NCBI GenBank assembly: GCA_019054805.1
Contig: JAHQIY010000001.1
Coordinates: 4,168,501-4,232,500 of the forward strand
Direction of reading: 5' to 3'
Length of the DNA stretch: 64,000 nucleotides
Source of the DNA: Brachionus manjavacas
Lineage: Eukaryota > Rotifera > Eurotatoria > Ploima > Brachionidae
A program made the position numbers and the translations under genes. Below the pieces are notes generated by a model, which did not search any database, had not been told where the DNA came from, and saw only the letters and a program-made list of their open reading frames with translations. Positions 21,033 to 30,377 of the stretch are shown here, piece by piece; position 1 is the first letter of the stretch; the number at the start of each line of letters is the position of its first letter.

Positions 21033-23329
21033 TGTCATGTTGAATAAGCAAAATTAATTGTTTAGTGTAAAAAATAAAAAAAATGATAACTTTGTGTAAA
21101 TAATAAAAATGAATATTTTTTAGTCTAAACTTAATGTTTATTTTGTCTAAATTACAACAAATTTTTGAATTTACACTAAATAATGCTTAATTAATAAAAA
21201 AAATATTTTCTTGCATTAAAATTTTTGAATTGAAAATTAACTTTAAAAAAATGGAACTTGAAGTTGACAAACATAAAACATCGTTCTACGAATGTCTACT
21301 CAAGCTAACGAAAAATTCCGAAAGAAACGTTTACAGTCGTACGAAAATCGACGAATATTATTATCACGAACGAAGGCACCAAGTGTTAGAAATAGCTGGA
21401 AAGCAAAGACTAATACGCAAATTGGACAACGAAAAAAAGGATATTTTAATAATCGTCGCAACTGAGGATTTATTCGACGAAATCAACACTTGCCATCGAG
21501 ATGTATGACACGGTGGGATTAAAAAAACGTTAATGGAAGCGAACAAACGTTTCGCCAATATTCAACAAAAACAAGTTGCCTTATACAATTCACTTTGTAT
21601 TGGATGTCAAAAAAAGGCAACGAAAGCAGGCAACAAAAAAGTGGTTGTTAAACCAATTATCTCAAATGGGTTTATGAGTCGTGGTCAGTTGGACTTAATT
21701 GATTTTCAGTCGATGGCTGATGGCATTTGGAAATGGGTAATGCACTTTCAAGACCACTCCGTCAAGCTATCTGTTTTAGAGGCCCTTATGTCTAAATGTG
21801 CACGTGAAGTAGCCTTGAAACTAGTTGCTATTTTCACACTAATTGGTTGTCCTTTTATTTTACAAATGGACAACGGTCGTGAATTTGTTGCAAATGTAAT
21901 CAAAGAGTTAAAGCTGATTTGGCCCCATTTAACAATTGTTCATGGTAAACCACGTCATCCTAAATCTCAGGGTTCGTTTGAAAGGGCCAATCAAGATGTT
22001 AAAACAATGTTAAGTCTTTGGATGTCCGACAACAATTCAAAAAATTGGTCACTTGGACTAAAATTTGTTCAAATGCAAAAAAACAATTCGTTTCATACAA
22101 CTATCAAATGTACTCCCTATTATGCGACATTTGGTAGAGAAATGCCTATGGGTTTATCGTCTACTACCATCCCAAAAGAAATTTTAGATCAATTGTCTGA
22201 AGAAGAGCAATTACAACAAGTAAAATAATAATTATTTATTCATAATTAATTGTTCAATTAGAAAATTATTTCAGGTTTTGAATGAAAAAGTAAATCAAGG
22301 TGAGAAAACTAATGCGTATAGTAGTAGTAGTAGTCAAAATAATTATGTAATACTTAAATAAATAGATAAATTTTTATGATAATTGATTATTTAATAAGAT
22401 TAATCCAATTGTTGATGTTGTGAATGATCCAGTTCCAATTGTTCATAGTACAGTTGTTGTTGATCCATTCGAAGTTGAGCTGGTAGAGCCAGTAGAGCCA
22501 GTAGAGGCAGTAGAGCCAGTAGATGTCAAAAAAAGAGGTCGAAAAAGAAAAATTATGTCAAACCAGACTGATGAGCAGATTATCGAAGAACCACCAGCGA
22601 AAGTGGCTAATTTTGAAGATAATGCGAATAATATCGCGAATATTCGGGCAAGTTGTAATCGAAACTTGCGAAGTGCTGCTGAAAAATGGCAAAGCAACAT
22701 ATTAATAAGTTAGGAGAAGCAAAGGTAGGAAACACTGTTCAAGTACCAGTCCCAGATGTTGATAGGGGTCCAGGTGACTTATTAAATATTTTAGCATATA
22801 TAGTAAAAATTAACGAGTGTCATATGACATATCAATTAGAAACTAAGTTTGGATTAATAAAGGGATGGTTCTCAAGAAATATGTTTCATATTTGTAAGCA
22901 GAAATTAGTTAATTTTGAAAGTTTAGATTTAAGCAAGGAAAAAACTTTGCGAGAAATTAATGCACTTCACTCAATAACTGGAGGACAAGGGTTCCTAAAA
23001 TGTAATTGTTCAGGCAAGTGTGAGAGAAATTGTAAATGCAAGATAAATGGGGTTTTTAGTAATTCTAGGTGTCACAAGGGAGTTGTAAAAAGTCAGTGTA
23101 CAAGGCAATTTGAAGGTCAATAATTTGTTTTTATTTGTTTTTATTCGTTTTTTATTCGTTTATAAATAAATTTGTAAAAATTTTTTTTACTAAATAGTTT
23201 TCATTTAGTAAAAATTAAAATAATGAGTCTTAATATTCTCATTTTATCTAAATTGATAAAATGAATATAATTTACACTAAATTACAACTATTTAGTGTAC
23301 ACAATTAATTTTGCTTATTCAACACGACA
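21033..23329 (+). mobile_element. Ginger-type DNA transposon, 2297 bp
   Basis: Terminal inverted repeats begin TGTC[A/G]TGTTGAATAAGC at 21033 and at the reverse complement ending 23329, continuing through AAAATTAATTGT. The termini fit the TGTNR rule of Ginger elements. A perfect 4-bp target duplication TATT flanks it (21029-21032 and 23330-23333), also as known for that group. The interior encodes a retrovirus-like integrase and a C-terminal extension on the plus strand (21251-23123). The element is full length with only two obvious lesions in its gene, so it is recent. Confidence 0.88.
21251..23123 (+). pseudogene. Ginger integrase/transposase gene with one nonsense codon and one frameshift
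   Basis: From ATG 21251 the frame runs 85 codons to TGA at 21506-21508, which falls inside the zinc-binding HHCC region just before HGG. The same frame continues to 22228 with CIGC (the CC pair) and the catalytic core: LDLIDFQS, QMDNGREF and GSFERAN, giving the D, D and E residues. It resembles integrases of the KRBA2/SCAND3 type. Likely introns follow at 22219-22273 (GTAAAA..TTTCAG) and from GTGAGA near 22299 to AG at 22398. The next exon (22399-22713) carries an acidic EPVEPVEAV stretch and KKRGRKRK. After a one-base loss in the A run at 22681-22685 the frame resumes at 22686 with VPVPDVDRG, GWFSRN and a Cys-rich end (CNCSGKCERNCKC). Restoring function would need both breaks absent. Confidence 0.82.
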
Positions 23330-23333
23330 TATT

Positions 23334-23684
23334 AATATTAAGAATTTGTACCAAGGGTATGACATTTATATATAAAAATTTGACAAGAGAGACTAAATTA
23401 AAAAAATCTGAAAAATACACACTAAGTATGTGTTGTTCAGTTAGTTAGATCAAGAATTTTTTTTGTAATTTCTATCCAATTTTTTTTAACTTAACAACAT
23501 AATTTAGGTGTTTGTTTTTAAAGTTGTGAGCTCATCAGAAATAATATGAATATGAGTTGGTCAGACTCGAGCTAGTGGGGGTTAAGGGGATCCTTAACTA
23601 AATCAAACAGGACAAATTTTATTATAATTGTTAAAATGACTCCTTTTTCATAGCTCTTTACTTCACTTTTCCCCCAAAAAATTT
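23334..23684. other. AT-rich spacer
   Basis: Nothing recognised. Confidence 0.45.
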
Positions 23685-23756
23685 TTCCCACACCGGGAAT
23701 TGAACCCGGGCCGCCTGCGTGAAAGGCAGGAATCCTAACCACTAGACCATATGGGA
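23685..23756 (-). tRNA. tRNA-Glu (UUC), orphan copy
   Basis: Full 72-nt sequence, matching the other copies, with a six-T terminator downstream on the minus strand. No PYGG gene accompanies it. Confidence 0.96.
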
Positions 23757-24003
23757 TTATAAATTAACTACAGAAATAAAATTGTGCTTTCTTTCAGTAA
23801 ACGTTTTTTTTTACTGGAATAAAGACTACAAATTTTGTAAATTATTTTGAGTATGTCGCAAAAAATGATAGTCAAACTTTGTAAATTAAATTTTTGTTTA
23901 TTATTTCGGTATTCTAGATAATAAATGAGAGTAAAATAATAACATTTTTTGTTTTTTTTTAACTATATTTATTCAAGTAATTCACCAATTTATGTTTTAT
24001 ATG

Positions 24004-24175
24004 CAGTCTTGTTTTTAAGCAACAAGTCTTAAGTCAAGTCAAAAAGTTTAGTTTTAAAATCAGAAAATTAGTTGACTCGACTAAACTTCACTAAAAAAAT
24101 GAAAAAAATTTTTAAGATTGACTTTGACTTAAATTTTTCTGACTTAGACTTAAAACTGTGACTTAAACAAGTCTG
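24004..24175. mobile_element. hAT-type MITE, 172 bp
   Basis: Ends are CAGTCTTGTTT (left) and, reversed, CAGACTTGTTT (right), the CAG start expected of hAT. Flanks TTTATATG (23996-24003) and TTTATATA (24176-24183) match at seven of eight positions, an 8-bp target duplication. Repeated AAGTCAAGTC words lie just inside each end. It has the same termini as the larger relic at 26832-27067, which still holds transposase sequence. Confidence 0.78.
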
Positions 24176-24227
24176 TTTATATATGATCATATGTTTTCAT
24201 AATTTTCATTTATCAAGTAGCCTATCA

Positions 24228-24560
24228 GTCCGTATAGCCGAATGGTTTGCGTGTTAGTCATGCAAGCAGAGGTTGAGTCAAGTGATCGAGGGTTCAAAAC
24301 CCGCTGAGGGTGAAAATAATCTTCAAAATATCTCTGCAATACGGAGCGAATGTTTAAACCTCTTTCATCATAAAAATAGGGAGACCATTTTCGACTGAGT
24401 AATAATTGCGGTGTAGATGATCAACTCGATGCAGTAGCCTCTGTGTCAGACCGGAGCCGTTGCTCAAAAAGGTACTTGAATAAGAGATAAGCGCCTCCCC
24501 ATTATCCATTCGGATAGAATAGGGACAATTACTAAGTCGCCTCTCTGAGGCTCGGTCTTT
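24228..24560 (+). repeat. tRNA-derived SINE
   Basis: The 5' head has a perfect pol III box A (TAGCCGAATGG, 24235-24245) and, 45 bp later, a box B (GGTTCAAAACC, 24291-24301). The spacing and an extra arm suggest a class II (Leu/Ser-like) tRNA ancestor. The body that follows is shared with the minus-strand fragment at 131-313. The 3' boundary is uncertain; the unrelated GC-richer tail GCCTCTCTGAGGCTCGG near 24540 may belong to it. Confidence 0.78.
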
Positions 24561-24643
24561 CTAAATGAGCTATAGACAATGAGCTTATTATCTTTTAATT
24601 ATTCTATTGCGTCCTTTTCTGTACTTTTGCCATGAATCCTTTT

Positions 24644-24906
24644 TTGCTTAGAATAAAAAGTGTGCTTTTGCGTTCTTTTGTGTTCTTTTGTGTCCTTTTG
24701 CAAGTAAGCCTTTTCATTGTTTCCAATAGCAGGAAACAAATTTTTTATGATAAAAATTTCCTCTCTTTTTTTTAATTCACCTTATTCCCTAAACCAGGGC
24801 TCCGCCCCGGACCCCTTTTTTATGTAACTTGTTTATACCTAAAACGACTAAGTTCAAGACGTTGTAAAGATAAGAACACAAAAGAACACTTTTTATGCTA
24901 AGTAAT
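24644..24906. mobile_element. Inverted-repeat MITE with GC-rich core
   Basis: About 27 bp at each end are inverted repeats: TTGCTTAGAATAAAAAGTGT on the left and, reversed, TTACTTAGCATAAAAAGTGT on the right, both continuing into CTTTTG. Inside is a run of CTTTTGYGTTCTTTTGTG repeats and a GC-rich palindrome-like segment GGGCTCCGCCCCGGACCCC (24799-24817), very unlike the surroundings. Non-coding. Superfamily not determined. Confidence 0.7.
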
Positions 24907-25227
24907 AATGTATTCATAAATTAAAAATAAGTCCATTGTCAGTCCATGTTCTAAATCTTTCATCACAAAATTTCGGATGAAATTTCTCTTTAATGAATTT
25001 TTACATTTAATCTAAAATTAGTAAGAATTATCGATCTCTGAATTAATTGGCTGCTTGGATCTCTTTTTTTAATCTTTAAAGTCATCTTAATAAAAAAAAT
25101 TAATTTTTAAAAGAATGCCAAAAATAAAAATCGAAAAAATAAAATTAATTTTAAATTTGAATTGGTGAAAAACCAAAGCCTAAATATAAAATTCTTTGAC
25201 TAATGAATGCTTACATAATTAAATTAC

Positions 25228-25262
25228 AAAACGCTTCATTTATTTGTAAGATATATAAATAG
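25228..25262 (+). promoter_or_regulatory. Conserved promoter block of PYGG gene D
   Basis: AAAACGCTTCATTTATTTGTA then GATATATAAATAG. The upstream word is identical to that in the minus-strand copies although the surrounding DNA has diverged, so it is probably functional. Confidence 0.7.
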
Positions 25263-25352
25263 TAGGTGACTAGTAATTTAAACTCATCAATTTGAGAAAA
25301 ATACAAAATTTATTATAGAAAAACGTCAAAATCAAAATCGTAAAGCAAAAAA

Positions 25353-25526
25353 ATGGGTTGTGGAAAAAGCAGATGTTGCCAACCAAAACAAGAGTGCTGC
25401 ATACCAGTAGTGCCAGTTAATCCGTGCCAACAATATGGTTCACCTTACGGTGGTGCTCCAATGGGCCTGTCTCCGTACGGTGGTTCTCCAATCGGCATGT
25501 CTCCATATGGAGGACTCCCATATTAA
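25353..25526 (+). CDS. PYGG-repeat small protein, copy D (57 aa)
   Basis: Shortest family member: MGCGKSRCC N-terminus, QPKQECC and IPVVPVNPC as in copy A, then only two 10-residue units (APMGLSPYGG, SPIGMSPYGG) and LPY. Synonymous positions differ widely from the other copies (for example CCGTACGGTGGT against the PYGG codons of copy C) while the protein is nearly unchanged, which indicates purifying selection. Promoter block at 25228-25262, 3' hairpin at 25556-25570, and tRNA-Glu at 25672-25743 on the same strand: the complete cassette, here inverted and ~15 kb from the others. Function unknown; likely acylated at Gly2 and Cys3. Confidence 0.85.
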   Translation: MGCGKSRCCQPKQECCIPVVPVNPCQQYGSPYGGAPMGLSPYGGSPIGMSPYGGLPY

Positions 25527-25555
25527 ACCAATTTTACATAGAAAATCATCAACTT

Positions 25556-25570
25556 GACTTTTTGAAAGTC
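25556..25570 (+). promoter_or_regulatory. 3' UTR hairpin of PYGG gene D
   Basis: GACTTT-TTG-AAAGTC, 30 nt after the stop. The stem and its flank AAAGTCCAGAAA equal those of gene A, but the loop is the reverse complement (TTG against CAA). Confidence 0.55.
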
Positions 25571-25671
25571 CAGAAAATTTTATTTTTTGTATGCAGTGAT
25601 TAAATAAAAATTAAAACAAAAAAATTATTTTTTTAACTTCAATAAAAGCAATTAGCTTAGCATTAATGTAT

Positions 25672-25743
25672 TCCCATATGGTCTAGTGGTTAGGATTCCT
25701 GCCTTTCACGCAGGCGGCCCGGGTTCAATTCCCGGTGTGGGAA
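25672..25743 (+). tRNA. tRNA-Glu (UUC) of the PYGG D cassette
   Basis: Full-length 72-nt copy with anticodon loop CTTTCAC and a T7 terminator (AATTTTTTTGG). It starts 102 bp after the hairpin of gene D, compared with 107 bp in the B and C cassettes. Confidence 0.97.
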
Positions 25744-25794
25744 AATTTTTTTGGAAAAATTGAGGTAAATCTTTTTGATCATAATAATTGTGTT

Positions 25795-25985
25795 AAGTTT
25801 GGGCTATTTACCTGAAAATTTGCGCATCATCGCCTTGGTCAAACCGCAAGCTCGATACAATTATTAATGAATATTTCATAAAAAGTTTAGTAAGTCATAA
25901 AATTGCCAATTTTTTTTAAATAAAAAATAAAAAAAAAATAATGTTTTATTCTTAAGATTAATGCAAATCTAAAAATAAAATATGA
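25795..25985 (-). pseudogene. TRPC exon 4/intron 3 fragment
   Basis: About 190 bp match, with many substitutions and gaps, the region 12700-12895 of the TRPC gene: the first part of exon 4 and the adjoining end of intron 3. Shared blocks include CAAGCTCGATACAATTATTAATG, in part, and ATAAAAAGTT, and the intron-side CCTAAAAATAAAA. It is non-functional, and it starts ~50 bp from a tRNA-Glu gene. Confidence 0.78.
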
Positions 25986-25999
25986 TAAGTTCCTTTGTG

Positions 26000-26825
26000 A
26001 AAGCAAGGTTCATGGAAATGGAAATTTAATTATTCAATTCTAATAAAAAGAAATTTCTTTATCAGAATTTCCAAATACATATACTAACAATAGAAGCATT
26101 AAAACGAGTCATTTTGACTCTTTATGAATTAAAAAGAATAAATCATATATTTTTGTATTTTAATTTATTGAAATTACTAAATTAATTGAATAAAAATAGT
26201 GAATTATTAAATTTTAGTCTTTTCTTAGGCCTTAAAAAATATCCATGCTAATTCATACTTTTTACAAAAAATCTCTATTTATTTTTTACAATATTCAAAC
26301 ACTGCTTTTTATAATTTGAACAAAAATTTGTAGCTTTAAAATTATCACATATTTATTAGAATTTGACAAGACACACGTTTAGGAGATAAATTCTCTTGGT
26401 TTTCTTGACTCAAAAATCCTTTTAAGAACGCTTTTAGGGTTACCAGATGACGATGGAAACGAACTTATTCACGAACTTATTTTTGTAAAGAATCCAGCTG
26501 CTGATGCAAGCTAATTAATGATTCTAAAAATACTTGCATTGGACAGCGTCTAACTGGAGCTTTTACTGACTAAAACTAAAAGTCGATTATCATGTAATAC
26601 AAATTATCATCCAACAGAAATTTTTTTAGCTTTCTTTTAATATATATATTTTGTCCCAAAAAAAACTAAACACTCTAATACTCTTTTTTAAAATACTTAG
26701 ATAGAATTCTTAAAAAAAACTAATCTACAAAGTTTAGAAAATTCATTTTTTACTAAATTTTACCACACCTAGACAATTCCTGGAAATATTTTTTGTCACA
26801 AAATGTTTGGAATCTCTTTTTTTAT
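26000..26825. other. AT-rich spacer with a piggyBac-like scrap
   Basis: Around 26094-26125 the words AGAAGCATTAAAACGAGTCA and TTTTGACTC resemble the end of the piggyBac MITE at 51320-51829. Otherwise nothing recognised. Confidence 0.4.
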
Positions 26826-26831
26826 TATTTA

Positions 26832-27067
26832 CCTGACTTGTTTTTTAGTCACAAGTTTTAAGTCAAGTCAAGTCAATGACTTAATAAATCCATATTTGAT
26901 ACCAATAAAGTAGTTGCTTCCAATTTTCTTGCCGTTAATCTTGACCTATGTGCTCTGTAAATGTAACCAGATTTAGAAAAAAATCTCTTCAACTGGTCCA
27001 GATAAAGCAGGTATTGATAAAAATTTTTGTGACTTAGACTTAAAACTGCGGCTTATAAACAAGTCTG
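26832..27067 (-). mobile_element. Internally deleted hAT element with transposase C-terminus
   Basis: The right end AAACAAGTCTG and the left end CTGACTTGTTTTTTAGTC carry the same terminal and AAGTCAAGTC subterminal words as the MITE at 24004-24175. Between them (about 26893-27015, minus strand) is the C-terminal dimerisation block of a hAT transposase, readable as SGPVEEIF, then FSKSGYIYRAHRSRLTARKL and SNMDLL across one frame change. It is a plausible parent type of the MITE. The left end lacks a clean 8-bp duplication. Confidence 0.7.
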
Positions 27068-27087
27068 TTTATATATAAACTTTTCAG

Positions 27088-28150
27088 CAGTAGTAGTAGT
27101 AAAAAATACTGCGACCCAAAAAAAAGGGTTAAGCTTTTACAAGCTTTAGCAGTAAATAATTCCTTTTAAGCCATATATCCAGTTCAGTTTTAAAAATATT
27201 TTTTGTTTTAGAATTTACTATTTCTTCAGACAGGCTATTCCAATTTTTAACCACACGATTTGTCAAGAAATGATAGCGATGCATACATTTTTTGAAAACT
27301 TCTCTTACCATACATTTTGTGTGTTTCCTCAAATTGTATACTTGATTAGGAGAAAAGTTAATTTCTTTGTTAAGTTTAACACTTTCATATCCATTCATGA
27401 ATTAAATCCCTCATTTTTCTGACTTTGAGGTCAGTTACTCTAAATACTCAATTTTCTGGTCAAATTCGTAATTTCAAAGGAAAGGAATGATTCTTGTAGC
27501 TCTTCTTTGAACTTTTTCAAGCTGAACGATTTCTTTTTCTTAATATGGACACCAAGAACTTATCGAAACTCTAAGTGTGACCGTACAAACGCTATATATA
27601 ACGTTCTCAAAGAGTCTGTATTTAAATATCTGAAATTCTTTGCTATCATTCCTAGCATTCGGTTGCACGATTTGTAAAATACCTGACTTGGTTTGTCCAT
27701 TTAAGGTCATTTTGAATATAGATACCTAAATCCTTTTCAAGAGTCGTTTTAGATAGTTTTATAGTTCCATATTTTTCAAAAATCGTATAATCATGATTTG
27801 GATTTTTTGAACCAATATGCATTACAAGACATTTTTCGATGTTAAAATCAAGAGACCATGTGAGAGACCAGCTTGAAATATGATCTATATCTTTTTGAAG
27901 TAGAATGTTGTCTTTTACATCATTAGCAATTGATAATATTTTTGTATCATCATCGTATTTTTCACATTTATTTTTTACAACATTTGAAAGATCATTAATA
28001 AATCTTAGGACCGTATCAAAAAGAGAACGGTCCTAAGACTGACCCTTGTGGGATCCCACTAGTAATTTTCAACCATTTAGATATCTATGAACCTAAAACA
28101 ACATTCTGCATTCTATTTTAAAGAAAATCTACTATATAGTCAATTATTAA
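27088..28150 (-). pseudogene. LINE reverse transcriptase, 5'-truncated and decayed
   Basis: Reading the minus strand: SGIPQGSVLGP (RT domain 4) near 28060, a mutated catalytic loop K-YDDDTK where FADDTK is expected, SLDFNIEKC, DLGIYIQNDLKW, LEKVQRRATRI, and an open 89-codon stretch (27129-27398) with VYNLRKHTK and NRVVKNWNSLSEEIV. It ends in a (TAG)4 tract at 27088-27102. Several frameshifts and stops. Same broad clade as the tandem-unit LINE tail at 15951, but diverged from it. Confidence 0.8.
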
Positions 28151-28349
28151 TCCAGTAAAACCATTGAGCTTTGAGCTTTGATTGAAGAGCAATTGTTATT
28201 TTTATTATTTTATGTATCTATATATTAACTTTGGATTTTTTTTGGAAAGTCTAGCTACTTTAGTTTTATTTTTTTTTACAACTCATTAATTATTTTTGGC
28301 TTTGAAATCGGTGATTTATTGAGTTGTACCATTTCGTTGATTTTCCCAT

Positions 28350-29090
28350 AAAAATGGGTAAAAAAAAGTAATTGAGGCGCATAGGTGGCAAATAATTGAG
28401 CTGTTGAAGGATAAGACAAAATCTCAACAAGAAAATGCGTGTTTACAAAAAAGTGTAATTATGAGAAGACTTCGATGGCCAAAGAATTTCAAAGAAAGCT
28501 TACCAGTCGAGATGAATCCTACATTTTTAGAATGGCGCAAAAAACAAAAAAGATGGACTGTTAAAGACTGGTCAAAAGTTATTTTCAGCGATGTATCTAA
28601 TTTTGAAGTATTAAACAGAAAATCAAGTGTGTTGATAAAACGTTTCACAAACGAAAAGTATCATTCCAAGTTTTTTTTTACCAAAGGAACAGAATGGTAG
28701 ATATTCTGTTGGAATTTGGGGATGTTTTAATCATAAAGGTACTGGTTAATACATAGAATCAATCAGTTTGTATACATGGACACTCTGGAAAATCAGTTGT
28801 TACCATCATTCAAGATACTTTTTGATCAGAGCCAGCATTGGATTTTTCAGCAAGATGGGAATAGTTCACATACTGCTCATTCTGTTCGAGATTGGTTTCA
28901 AGAAAAACAAAAATAGATACTCCCAAGATAACCTGATCTTAATCCAATAGAGAATTTATGGTCATATATTGACCTCAAAATGGTAAATACATAATTACAT
29001 CAGTAGAGCATTAACAAGAACATGATTAAATAATAGACAAAAAGTGTCGCCGAGTGTATTAAAGCCAAGGGCGGCCATTTTAAATGATAA
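28350..29090 (+). pseudogene. Tc1-type transposase pseudogene
   Basis: MGKKK opens near 28353 and, after a frameshift, RWQIIELLKDKTKSQQE gives the N-terminal helix-turn-helix. The frame from about 28404 contains WTVKDWSKVIFSD (first catalytic Asp). A second frame gives IFQQDGNSSHTAHSV (second Asp) and PDLNPIENLW with the third acidic residue. The end is CIKAKGGHFK, typical of the family's C-terminus. At least three frameshifts and two stop codons. Terminal repeats not found. Confidence 0.8.
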
Positions 29091-30310
29091 AAAATATTTT
29101 GTTCTAAATATTGATAAAAAATAAACCTCTCTTTTTTTTGTGATTTTTTCATTTCGATTTTTTTTCTACCCTATTTTTTGTACTTTTCTGATAAAAAATT
29201 TTTTCTAAAAATTGAAACCAAAAAAATTATTTTTGTGTTTTTCTTAGCCGTGCGGGTTCCCAGAAACAAACCTTGCATTAAAAACCAAATCTTCTAAATT
29301 TTCTAGAAATACTGTACACTTAGATAAAAATGTGTTTAGAAAATTGACACTTCATCAGAAAAAAATTTAACCAAATTTATTTTACGATTTTCTTTGATTA
29401 ATTTTAAATTAATTAACTTTTTAAAAAGAAAGCAATTTCAAAATATTCTTAAATTAATTAATTTAATAACATGAGATTTTTATCATTCAAACTGATTAAC
29501 TTAAATTGTAATTTTACCCACATCTTATTATGTTTGTAAAATTTTACCAATGGTACTATTTCACAAGAACATTGCTATGGCTCAACATTTCTTTAATAGC
29601 ATATTTGAACTGTCTCGTACAGGTATAAAAATCTTATATGACGCAAATTACGGCAGAGATTAAACTGTAAAAGACTGTTCAAGAATAAATTTAAGCAATA
29701 TCAAATTATTTATTATCAAATATTTAATTATGGTTATTAATTGTAATTACTTAAATAAAGATTATTAAGTTTTTTTTAAAACTCTATTTTACTTAAAAAA
29801 AGGACTCTTTAAAGTAAAGTTTTAATTTTGAATTATTTTTAAAGAGATTAAAATGAAGCTATAACGAAATCTTAAAAGAACATTTTATAATTAAAGATAT
29901 TTTTTTTAGTTATAATGCTTTTATAGAGTTTATTTTTTATAAATTTTATAAAGTACAAAACTTTATTTTTTGTGTTATTCTAGTTTATGTACTTTTCTGA
30001 TGAATAAATTTTTTCTCAATAAAATTCAGAAAAAAATATCTTAATTTTTTTTTTGATTTTTATTAATTTTTGATTTATGGGTAGTAAAAAGCATTAGCAT
30101 CATACAAAGATATCAAATTTTGAAATAAAGGAATTTAAATAGAAAAATTAAGATGGCATATTTAAATGAAATATGAATTTAATTTTCATTAATTTCGATC
30201 TTATGGGATCATTAGAAATAGGTATTAATATATCAAATTTTTAAACAAAAAATCAATTTAGATTCCATTTAATATGAAATTTTAAAATGATTAAATTTAT
30301 GTATCAAAAT
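29091..30310. other. AT-rich spacer
   Basis: No coding region seen. The word TGTACTTTTCTGATRAA occurs near 29186 and 29990 with similar flanks (AAATTTTTTCT), which may be a transposon end repeated. Confidence 0.4.
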
Positions 30311-30318
30311 TTTCTAGA

Positions 30319-30347
30319 TATAAAAGGAACTCTCTTCTTATAAAAGG
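30319..30347 (+). promoter_or_regulatory. Tandem TATA boxes of the G-gamma gene
   Basis: TATAAAAGG occurs at 30319-30327 and again at 30339-30347, 31-59 bp before the ATG at 30378. The first is the better placed for a short 5' UTR. Confidence 0.5.
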
Positions 30348-30377
30348 AAGGAAATATCTTTAAAAAAATTATTTAGA

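Noticed and set aside
22318..22337. (TAG)n tract as another LINE 3' end
   Set aside because: It lies within the Ginger element, in what is best read as its second intron, with no LINE sequence beside it.
22443..22700. Minus-strand Thr/Ser-repeat frame
   Set aside because: Antisense of the acidic EPVEPVEAV stretch of the Ginger protein.
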